Positions 56,231 through 64,000 of a DNA stretch of 64,000 nt are shown here, one piece after another (position 1 is the stretch's first letter; each line of letters opens with the position of its first letter). Under the pieces are notes generated by a model. That model saw only the letters and a list, made by a program, of their open reading frames with translations. It ran no database searches and was not told the origin of the DNA. Source of the stretch: Balamuthia mandrillaris. Its lineage: Eukaryota > Discosea > Longamoebia > Balamuthiidae. The position numbers and the translations under genes are program-made. The stretch covers positions 1 through 64,000 of the forward strand of contig JAVKOQ010000173.1 of the NCBI GenBank assembly GCA_031835245.1, given 5' to 3'.

Positions 56231-58690
56231 CTTGTTGATGTCTCCTTGCTTCTCTTTTGATTATGCAGATAGTCCAGTGGTTGGCAAAGTACGTAATCTT
56301 ACTGCACGCAAGAAAGATGGCACTCTCATCACTGTAAGCAACTACGGTACTCATCTCTTCTTTTCCTCCCCTTTATAACCCTTAGGCCAGCTCAGACTAA
56401 ACCAAATCTCGCAACATTGCGCAGTGACAACAAGTGGAGAAGGGTCTCATCGCGTGTTTAGTGCCCAATTGCAACCGATCACGGAGGAGATCGAATCAGT
56501 TATAACCATGACAACTGATGGGTACTTCTGTCTTTCTTCTCTCCTTTCGTTTGCTTGCTTGTTTTTTTTTTTTTCTCTGACCCTAGATTCGTTATTTGTA
56601 CAGTATCATAAAGAGCATCAATGATAACTGCCTTATAATGTTTGGCTACACAAGGGAAGAGGTAAAGAAACGACGCTGACTATCGGACTTTCCTGACAAA
56701 CACCTCACTGAACCTTGTTTTTGTTTTTTTTTCCTCCTATTACAGCTGGTGGAAAATGACGTCGGGATTTTGTTTGTACCTCCTTATGACAGCTATGCAA
56801 AGAAGATGTATCGTAAGCGAGGCAAGCGCGCTTTGACTGTTGGCAAGAGGTTGCTCAAAGCCAAACATAAGGTTTTTTTTCTCTATTGTTTGCTTTCTTT
56901 TTTTCTTGCTTGACCGGAATCGATGTCCATTCCTTTGTTGTGTTTAAGGATGGCTCCGTGTTTTTCGTTTATGTGGGAGTTGTGCACTGCAAAAAAGGAA
57001 TGGTTGGCTGTACTGTCAGTCCAGCCCTGAACCGCACCCCTCATGGCGTTTGTGACATTAGGCTAAGTGACATCGACAAGCACATCGGCAACTATGCCGT
57101 CATTCAAACTATTGCGGATGGAATATTTGGCAAGATAAAGCTTGCTAGACATCAACTATCTCTTGAAACGGTATCTCTCCTCTGTTTTGTGTTTGTTTTT
57201 TTCCTGCTAAGTGTTAATTTTGGTTTTACCAGGTGATCATCAAAACTATCATCAAGGAGAAGGTTGATCCGCAACACTTCAAGGAGATAGAGGTGATGCG
57301 CTGCTTGCGTCACCGCCATGTTGTGCGTCTTTTGGAAGTGATTGAAAGTTTGTTTTATTCCTCTCTTCCTTTCTCTGTCAGGTTTTGTCCTAACCAAAGT
57401 TGCTGGGATGAAAAACAAAAGTGGAAGACAAGTATCATATCATACTAGGCTTTGTTGAGGGAGGAGAACTTTACGAATATGCAATGGCCAGAGAAACGTT
57501 ATCAGGTTCTTTTATTTCTTCTTGTTCTTCTTGTTCTTATTCTTCTTCTTCTTCCTCTTCCTTTTCCTCTTCTTCTTCTTCCTCTTCTTCCTTCTCTTAT
57601 CTTTCATTCACTTTAAAAAATAGAGGATGAGGCCAGAATATTCTGGAGGCAAATGCTATTAGCAGTGAACTACATGCACCAACGCAACGTCGTTCACAGA
57701 GACCTCAAGTTGGAGAACGTGATGCTGGACAGAAATGGGGACGTGGTCATTATCGACTTGGGACTTGCAGCCTTCAAGGTGGCTGGAAAGAAGCTCTCCA
57801 CATTCTGGTGTGTTTCTGTTTATCAATTCTCTCCGATTCCGAATATTCTTTAACTTTTGTTTTTGAATAGTGGCTCAACGTCTTATGCCGCTCCGGAAAT
57901 GTTCCTTTGTCGCGAATATGTAATGATCCTCCCTCCCTTTTGTTAAAATTCTTCCCTTCATTTTTGTTTTGGTCTGAAACATTCTTACAACAAATGTTAT
58001 AGGAAGGGCCAGAAGTTGACGTGTGGAGTTTAGGTGTCATTTTGTACGCTTTTCTACCCTCCCCTCTCTCTGTTCTTTCCTCTCCTATGTGAACCTCACT
58101 CTTTTACACTTGAAACAAGGTATTGTCTGGTGTTGGGCTACCTCCCATTCGAAGATCCTGAACACATCGTTGCTGCTGACTACATCCCTCTCACCAACGA
58201 GAACGTCTCTGCAGGTTTCTTTCTCTCTTCTCCTCTCTCTCGCTCTCTCTCTCTTTCTTTCACGCTCTTTTTTCTTTTTCTTGTTTCTCTTTGCTCTCTT
58301 CTCTTTGTTAACTTTATTCTTGCTGTAACAAAAAGAACTGGTGGAGTTGTTTGAGCGGATATTCAGGTTTGAGCCATCCGATCGCATCACTGTGCAGGAT
58401 CTGTTGCAACACCCGTGGACCAACAAAGGATTGGAGCCGCTTCCTCTTCATGAGCCTGACGAGAAGGACACCATCACCGAGCCCATGGTTCGCGCCTTGG
58501 AGGCGTTTGGCTTTGAACGCAAGGCCATCATGGAGAGCGTTCAGAAAGGCGAATACAACCAGGTAATGCATCCCCTTCTGTCCTCGCTCTGTTCCATCTT
58601 CTCACCTTTACTTTTTTATCCTAGATAACTGCTTCAGTGTGGTTGCTGCAACAAAAGCTACAGCGGGCTGCGGAAGGAAGACGGACATGA
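54790..58690 (+). CDS. Protein kinase with three N-terminal PAS domains, SNF1/AMPK-like catalytic domain (679 aa)
   Basis: Nineteen exons: 54790-54874, 54987-55168, 55249-55322, 55679-55733, 55824-55936, 56001-56068, 56269-56333, 56391-56521, 56604-56661, 56746-56871, 56949-57170, 57233-57347, 57422-57505, 57624-57807, 57871-57919, 58003-58043, 58120-58214, 58336-58562, 58625-58690; all phases close. PAS1 (about 28-145): [37 protein letters not shown]2 (about 146-255): [23 protein letters not shown]3 (about 260-370): [20 protein letters not shown]. Kinase: [11 protein letters not shown], catalytic K in [17 protein letters not shown] (for DFG), [37 protein letters not shown]-like tail follows. 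PAS domains sense redox, oxygen or metabolites; ligand unknown. Confidence 0.92.
55395..55618 (+). repeat. (TTC)n-rich tract in intron 3 of the PAS kinase gene
   Basis: A 220-base pyrimidine tract of TTC units mixed with TTG, ending in about 100 bases of perfect TTC. It fills the middle of the 356-base intron 55323-55678. Its reading frames give false poly-Leu, poly-Phe and poly-Arg ORFs. Confidence 0.95.
56136..56231 (+). repeat. (TTG)n microsatellite, about 31 units, in intron 6 of the PAS kinase gene
   Basis: Uninterrupted TTG repeats lie in intron 56069-56268. On the minus strand they would read as poly-Gln, but the exon chain on the + strand shows they are intronic. Confidence 0.95.
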
Positions 58691-59098
58691 TAGTTTCCTA
58701 CTCTTCTTTTTCATGTGCATTCACAAACCTGAAATACAAAATGAACAAATCCTCTCTTGCTCTCTCTTGCTCTCTCTTGCTCTCTCTCTTGCTCTCTCTT
58801 GCTCTCTCTTGCTCTCTCTTGCTCTCTCTTGCTCTCTCCTCTCTCCTCTCTGCTCTCTCTTGCTCTCTCTTGCTCTCTCCTCTCTCCTCTCTGCTCTCTC
58901 CTCTCTCCTCTCTCCTCCTCTCTCCTCTCTTTCAAGATAGATAGGAGACAGCTATCTCACGTCCGATAAATTCAATTTTTTTTCCGATATATTTTTTCTC
59001 GTGGCGAAAGAGAGAGATCAGCAAAAAGAAGAGAGGAGGAGAGAAAAACGGAACTCTTCGCGTGACGCACACACAAAGATTTTGCACAGACTTACATC
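58691..59098. other. Intergenic with CTCTCTTG repeats; CCT2 promoter
   Basis: 408 bases between the PAS kinase stop and the CCT2 ATG, same strand. It holds an irregular CTCTCTTG minisatellite (58753-58932) and then the likely CCT2 promoter. No further gene is seen. Confidence 0.6.
58753..58932 (+). repeat. CTCTCTTG / CTCTCTCCT minisatellite
   Basis: About 20 copies of the octamer CTCTCTTG with TCTCTCCTC variants. Pyrimidines on the + strand, in the 3' flank of the PAS kinase and upstream of CCT2. A similar pyrimidine minisatellite occurs again at 62466-62622. Confidence 0.9.
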
Positions 59099-61720
59099 AT
59101 GGTACGTACGGTTACGGGTCCGTTAAATATTTTTTGTTTCTACCTCATCTACCCGTCTGCGTTTTGTGTGTATCGAGTCATCTGGTTCGATTTTTGTTTT
59201 GTTTTTCTGTGCGCGTCACATGGCCTATGATTTGAGTGAGTGGCAGCGATAAATAAAAGGGGGGGATCTTTTGTGTAGTGACTAAGATGTTTTTTTTTAA
59301 AAAACCACAGGCAAGCCTTCAACCAGCACACATCCTCGAGGAAGGAGCCACCGAAGAGCGTGGCGAACAGGCCCGCATGGTTCGTTTCTCTCTACTCTTT
59401 TCTCTTTGCGTTTACTGATCCCATCACTCTCTCTTCTCTTCTCTTCTCCCTCTTCTCCCTCTCCCTCCCAAAAAAAACAGTCCGTTTTTGTGGGTGCCAT
59501 AGCCGTGAGCGACATGATCAAAACCACACTCGGACCGAAAGGAATGGTAAACCAGCTTTCTTCTTCTTCTTCTTCTTTTGTTCCTTCCGAAAAACAATCG
59601 TTTTGATTTATTTTTTCTTTGTTGTCGCCTTGTGTTACAGGACAAAATCTTGCAATCCACTGGCAGGGACTATGACGTGCAGGTGACCAACGACGGCGCC
59701 ACCATCCTCAAGTCCATCCACTTGGATAACCCCGCGGCCAAGGTCCTGGTTGACATCTCGAAAGTGCAGGACGCGGAGGTGGGAGACGGCACCACCAGCG
59801 TTTGTGTGCTCGCTGGCGAGCTGCTGCGCGAGGCTGAGAAGCTTATTGCTCAAAAGATTCACCCACAAGTTATTATCAAGGGTTCGTTTGTCCTTTTTCT
59901 CTCTCTCTCTCTCTCTCTCGCTCGCTTTCTCTCCTCCTCTTTCCCTCTCTTCCTCTCTCTAAAGAGAAAAATGTTACTCCCCTTTGACTTGCCTCCTCGC
60001 TTTATAATACAAAAAGGTTGGAGATTGGCTTCACAGGCTGCGTTTGCCGCGTTGGAACAAGTGGCCGAAGACAACAAGGCCGACGAGGAGAAGTTCCGTA
60101 ATGACCTTATGAATATTGCACGAACCACCCTCAGCTCTAAGATCCTTCGCCAACACAAAGATCACTTCTCTAAGCTCGCTGTAGATGCTGTTCTCCGTCT
60201 CAAGGTGCTCTTTCGTTTCTTTGCTTTCTTATTGTTAACAGCACTCTTTTCTTTTTGAATGTTCTTTTCGATTTTCTTATATCTGACTTCCTTTAAAACG
60301 ACCAACAGGGAAGCACAGACCTGGAAGCCATTCACATCATCAAAAAGCGAGGAGGAAGCCTTCTGGACTCCTACCTGGACGAGGGCTTCATCCTGGAAAA
60401 GAAGATTGGTGTGGGTCAGCCCAAGAGAGTGGAGAACGCTAAGGTCCTTGTGGCCAACACCGCCATGGACACTGACAAGATCAAAATTTTTGGCTCTCGT
60501 GTGCGCGTCGACTCCACCGCCAAAGTTGCTGAGATCGAACAAGCTGAAAGGGTTAGTTTTCTTTTTGTTAAAAAGACTTATTTCTCTTCTCCTTTGGTTT
60601 CTTTTTTTTAAAATGTTCTTTACTCCTTTTGTTTTCCAAAACTTGCATCTTTGTCGTGTTGTTTTCTTTTCGTTTCTTAACTTTTCTATTTGCCTTTTGT
60701 TCTTACCCATTTCTTTTTAACATTTCACTTTTCTTCCATTCGTTTCTATACTTCTCATACTAAATTAAAACATTATAGGAAAAAATGATCAGCAAGTGCG
60801 AAAAGATCATGAACCACGGTTGCAACGTCTTCATCAACCGGCAACTCATCTACAATCTGCCCGAGCAGTTCTTTGCGGACCACGGCGTCTGCGCCATTGA
60901 GCACTCTGACTTTGACGGCATGGAGAGACTGGCCAAGGTGCTGGGCGCCGAGATCGTCTCCACCTTTGATCACCCGGAACTTGTCAAGCTTGGCCAATGC
61001 GACCTCGTAGAGGAGATCTTATTGGGAGAGGACAAGGCTATCCGCTTCTCCGGCGTGGCTCTCGGGGAGGCCTGCACAGTCGTCCTTCGCGGCGCCACCA
61101 AGCACATCCTCGATGAGGCGGAGCGCTCCTTGCACGACGCCCTCTGCGTACTTTCGCAGACCGTCAAGGAGAGCCGCACCGTGTTGGGAGGAGGCTGCGC
61201 CGAGATGGCCATGGCCAAAGCGGTCGATGAGGCCGCCACAAGGACGGCCTCTGGCAAGGTGGCCATTGCTATGGAGTCCTTTGCCAAGGCGCTTCGCATG
61301 ATTCCTACCATCATTGCCGATAACGCTGGTTATGATAGGTTTGTTGTTCTGGTTCTTCTTCTTGTTCTTCTTGTTCTTCTTCCATCTTTTCGTTCTACCT
61401 TCTTTCTTGCCGTTCCTTCCTCCGTCGTTCTCGTATCGTTCGTTTGTTTTCTGATGTAAGAAACAAAAAAAAAACAAAGTGCTGAGCTGGTGGGCAAGTT
61501 GAGGGCGGCGCACTACGAAGGGCACAGCCACAGCGGCATCGGTATCGAGAACGGAACGGTGGAGGACATGAGGGCGCTGGGCATCACGGAGTCCTTCCAG
61601 GTCAAGTCCAAGGTGCTGCTCTCCGCCTCGGAGGCCGCCGAGATGATCCTCCGCGTGGATGATATCGTGCGGTCTGCCCCCAGGAAGCGCGAGGAGGATC
61701 CTCGTCTTCGTGGTTACTAA
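59099..61720 (+). CDS. CCT2: T-complex chaperonin subunit beta (536 aa)
   Basis: Eight exons: 59099-59101, 59311-59379, 59481-59546, 59641-59881, 60017-60204, 60309-60551, 60779-61338, 61480-61720. The first coding exon is the start codon alone. Family motifs: [41 protein letters not shown], the beta-specific [78 protein letters not shown] and [20 protein letters not shown]. Length and order fit human CCT2 (535). CCT folds actin, tubulin and WD proteins in the cytosol, driven by ATP. It ends 174 bases from TSEN15, tail-to-tail. Confidence 0.98.
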
Positions 61721-61798
61721 GAAAGAACAAGTCTTTTTTTTAAAAAAAAAAAAAAGGAGAAAAAAAGAAAAGTAATGCAATTCTTTTTTTTTCTTTTT

Positions 61799-61866
61799 TC
61801 TTTTTCTATTTTTTTATTTTTTTATTTTTTTATTTTTTTATTTTTTTATTTTTTTATTTTTTCTTT
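61799..61866 (+). repeat. (TTTTTTTA)n octanucleotide tract between CCT2 and TSEN15
   Basis: Seven or eight near-perfect ATTTTTTT units lie in the shared 3' flank of the two tail-to-tail genes. Confidence 0.9.
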
Positions 61867-61893
61867 TTCTTTTTCTTTACTTTTTTTTCTCTT

Positions 61894-62463
61894 CTACCAA
61901 CAAAAAGGAGGGAAGAGGCCGTCCGAGAGGCGGTAGTAGACGAGGGTGGAGTCGCTGTCGACGATGCCCAAGGTCACTTGCGCCCATTTGGTTTGCCTCG
62001 TCTTGCCCTCTTTTTCTTTCTCTGGTTGTGCCTGTTGTGGCTGTTGTTCTGCTCCTTCCGAGGAGCAGCGCCGAGGGTGACCCAGCTCAGAGAGAAGGCG
62101 CAGCATCACGTTGAAGGAAAGCGGTTGATGGGCTGCTACCGGAATCACCACTTCCAAGGGTGAAGAAGAAGAACATCCCTCTTCTTCTGGTGCTGGTTCT
62201 TCCTTTTCTGCATGCAGCGACGCGCGTTCCAGTGGCTGAGGTTGGGGCTCATCGTTGGGAGGCGCTACACGACCGATTAAGTAGCAGAGGTTGAGGGAGG
62301 GGCTCTCTCGGAGCTCCACGTATTGCCACTGTTTGACCATGATCAGGTCCAAATAGACCTGACGCAGTATGGCGGCCTGCATGGGGTCCTTCCCTCGCAA
62401 GCTCGCCAACAGCTGCAGCGAGGCCGACTGATCGTTCATGCAAACATTGCGCGACCATTCCAT
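61894..62463 (-). CDS. TSEN15: tRNA-splicing endonuclease subunit Sen15 (189 aa)
   Basis: A single exon. I chose the ATG at 62463, immediately downstream (gene sense) of a purine minisatellite; a longer open frame upstream is only GAGAG-type repeat translation. The core has the Sen15 pattern: ILRQVYLDLIMVKQWQYVEL, NLCYLIGRVA, VVIPVAAHQPLSFNVMLRLL and the family hallmark LGIVDSDSTLVYYRLSDGLF. It contains an acidic/Pro-rich loop and an Glu/Gln/Lys-rich insert before the last strands. Sen15 is the structural partner of Sen34 in the tRNA intron endonuclease, in the nucleus or on mitochondria depending on species. Length is close to human (171). Confidence 0.85.
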   Translation of the reverse strand: MEWSRNVCMNDQSASLQLLASLRGKDPMQAAILRQVYLDLIMVKQWQYVELRESPSLNLCYLIGRVAPPNDEPQPQPLERASLHAEKEEPAPEEEGCSSSSPLEVVIPVAAHQPLSFNVMLRLLSELGHPRRCSSEGAEQQPQQAQPEKEKEGKTRQTKWAQVTLGIVDSDSTLVYYRLSDGLFPPFCW

Positions 62464-63000
62464 TACTCCTCTCTTGCTCTCTTCTCTCTTCTCTCTGCTC
62501 TCCTCTCTCTGCTCTCTCCTCTCTCCTCTCTGCTCTCTCCTCTCTCCTCTCTCCTCTTCCTCTCTCTCTCTCCTCTCTCCTCTCTCTCCTCTCTCCTCTC
62601 TCCTCTCTCCTCTCTCCGTTGCTAACCCGAAGGACCGAAAAGAAATGGCAAGGGACAAAAGGGAAGCAAACATTGTCCTTGCGCTCCCTGCTGCTTTTCG
62701 CGGGGGAAACTGGTGTCGACACGGACCGCTGCCACACCGAACCATTGCGCTTTGGTCACCTTAAAAAAACAGAATTTAACATGAGATTAGGCATGGAATA
62801 GATACGAGCCAAGAGGAGAGATGGGTTAGCCTAGAGAGGAGAGAGGACGTTACCAAGATAGGAGACAGAAGAGAGGATAGGAGAGTAGTAAAATATCCGA
62901 ACGAAAAAGAAAGTAAAGAGAGAGGGAGAGAGCTCTTCTTTGAGCAAGAAGAGGGGGTGGTTACGGGTTGCGTTGGGGGCAACAGGTTTTTCGAAGAAAG
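62464..63000. other. Divergent region, TSEN15 / right-end gene, with CT minisatellite
   Basis: 537 bases with a CTCTCTCCT minisatellite at 62466-62622, which lies just 5' of the chosen TSEN15 start. A first non-coding exon and an intron of TSEN15 could lie here; the frame is open but repetitive. T/A-rich elsewhere; no further gene. Confidence 0.45.
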
Positions 63001-63793
63001 ATGGAAGGGCTGCTACGAGAGGCGAGTCGCATGTTCAGCGATGAGGTGCTGGTGAAGGACCTCAACAACATGTCCGTAATCTTCGTGTCCGTCTGCGTTG
63101 GCTTGTGGCTGCTCCGCCTCCTGCGAAAGCTGTACAGACACTACGAGCTGGCCTACGCCCTTCAAAACGACTTGGTTTGTTTTTTGTTGTGAATCATTTT
63201 GAATCTTTAGCAGCTAAACATCTCCTCTCCTCTCTCTTTGTTCAACAAGGTTATTCGTTGCGATGGCTTTCAGGTACATTAGAACTCCCCACCTTCCTTC
63301 CTTCCTCCTTCCTTCCTCCCTTTCTCATTTTGAACCCCCTTTTTTTGTTGCAAAGGAGCTTAAACTGGTAGAACGAGAGAAGGCACGGCTGACGCCGTCC
63401 TGGTTTCAGCAGGTCATAAGGGAGAGGCACACCATGACGGCGCCTCTGGAAGTATCGAGCATGGCTCTTCATCTTCGCAAAGACACCATTCGTTTGCTTT
63501 CCAGCTCCTCTTCGACAACGGCAACAGCAGCAGAGCAATCAAAGGATAAGGGGCAAGAAGAACAAGCACAGCGTTGTGGAAAAGAAGAGGAAGAAGCGGA
63601 AGAGGAGAAAGAGAAGGAGAAAGAGAAGGAGAAAGAGAAGGAGAAAGAGAAGGAGAAGGAGAAAGAGAAAGAGAAAGAGAAAGACAAAGAGAAAGAGAAA
63701 GAGAAAGAGAAAGAGAAAGAGAAAGAGAAAGAGAAAGAGAAAGAGAAAGAGAAAAGAAAAGAAAGAGAAAGAGAAGAAAAAAAAAGAAAAAAA

Positions 63794-63828
<35 letters not shown>

Positions 63829-64000
63829 GAAAGAGAAAGAGAAAGAGAAAGAGAAAGAGAAAGAGAAAGAGAAAGAGAAAGACAAAGAGAAAGAGAAAGA
63901 GAAAGACAAAGAGAAAGAGAAAGAGAAAGAGACAAAGAGTAAACAGAAAAAGGATAAGAAAAAGAAAAGGAAGAAGAAGATTGCAAAGAAAAAACTAATA
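63001..64000 (+). CDS. Membrane-anchored hypothetical protein with Lys/Glu-repeat tail, cut by the window edge
   Basis: Three exons seen: 63001-63174, 63250-63273 (8 codons) and 63356 to the window end, still open at 64000. The N-terminus MEGLLREASRMFSDEVLVKD is amphipathic. Residues about 25-42 (SVIFVSVCVGLWLLRLL) are a membrane segment, followed by basic RKLYRHYELAYALQNDLV. Exon 3 starts ELKLVEREKARLTPSWFQQV and continues through a Ser/Thr/Ala-rich stretch. From about 63580 a (GAGAAA)n tract encodes alternating Lys and Glu with some Arg, for about 115 codons, then becomes KDKKKKRKKKIAKKK. The family is not recognised. The KE tract could form a single alpha helix. Confidence 0.6.
63598..63945 (+). 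repeat. (GAGAAA)n minisatellite in the coding part of the right-end gene
   Basis: About 350 bases of GAGAAA/GAGAAG/GACAAA units, with an A-rich interruption near 63760-63800. All three forward frames and the reverse frames stay open; frame continuity from exon 3 gives Lys-Glu repeats. Confidence 0.9.

Noticed and set aside
56028-56354. Minus-strand ORF with a long poly-glutamine run
   Set aside because: The run is the reverse reading of the (TTG)n array in intron 6 of the PAS kinase; exons on both sides of it join in phase on the + strand.
58711-58969. Arg/Glu- and Leu/Ser-rich ORFs
   Set aside because: Translations of the CTCTCTTG minisatellite in the gap between PAS kinase and CCT2.
62249-62745. 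Longer upstream start for TSEN15 with an Arg/Glu/Gly-rich N-terminus
   Set aside because: The upstream part is the CT minisatellite read backwards; the ATG at 62463 gives a length near the human protein.

Overview
This is a stretch of eukaryotic nuclear DNA, packed with genes on both strands. It has about 28 protein-coding genes that I can support, most split by short introns (about 50-250 bases) with ordinary GT-AG borders. I rebuilt the exon chains by hand, joining protein similarity across each intron and requiring reading phases to add up. The recognised multi-exon genes close into one continuous frame; the least certain borders are flagged in their entries. The gene set fits a free-living protist, probably an amoebozoan: a CRIB-type PAK kinase, Ric-8, a COMM-domain protein, a doublecortin protein, a Sey1/RHD3 GTPase instead of a metazoan atlastin, a plant/protist-type 2-phosphoglycerate-kinase-like protein and methionine synthase reductase. 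No plastid, bacterial or phage genes were seen. The species cannot be named from sequence alone.

Layout, left to right. 1-13 kb: a possible small mitochondrial protein head-to-head with a TPR protein, then PAK kinase, COMMD6, a METTL21-type methyltransferase, the splicing factor SNW1/SKIP and the 2-phosphoglycerate-kinase-like protein. 13-27 kb: SWI5, dihydrolipoamide dehydrogenase, methionine synthase reductase, U2AF small subunit, Sey1/RHD3 GTPase and an SLC35E3-like transporter. 27-30 kb: a gene-poor, partly AT-rich island with an unusual F-box gene. 30-45 kb: eIF2A, Pescadillo, COG4, a very large SMP/C2/PH lipid-transfer-type protein and prohibitin-2. 45-54 kb: a one-domain doublecortin protein, an SR protein with two zinc knuckles, a doubtful small gene, TIM44 and Ric-8. 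54-64 kb: a tiny Spo12-like gene, a triple-PAS SNF1-like kinase, CCT2, TSEN15 and a truncated membrane-anchored gene whose Lys/Glu-repeat tail runs off the end.

The genes form no operon or single pathway; they are housekeeping functions packed closely, often as divergent or tail-to-tail pairs sharing a few hundred bases. Some themes recur: pre-mRNA splicing (SNW1, U2AF1, RS2Z-like), mitochondrial function (DLD, PHB2, TIM44) and membrane traffic or contact (Sey1, COG4, SMP protein, SLC35E3).

The most unusual items are: (1) the SMP protein, which carries TM-C2-PH-PH-SMP and a C-terminal SnoaL/NTF2-like domain in one continuous frame; (2) the triple-PAS SNF1-like kinase; (3) an F-box gene whose last three exons are AT-rich and contain a heptad array; (4) start-codon micro-exons; and (5) intronic CT tracts that nearly always lie with pyrimidines on the sense strand.
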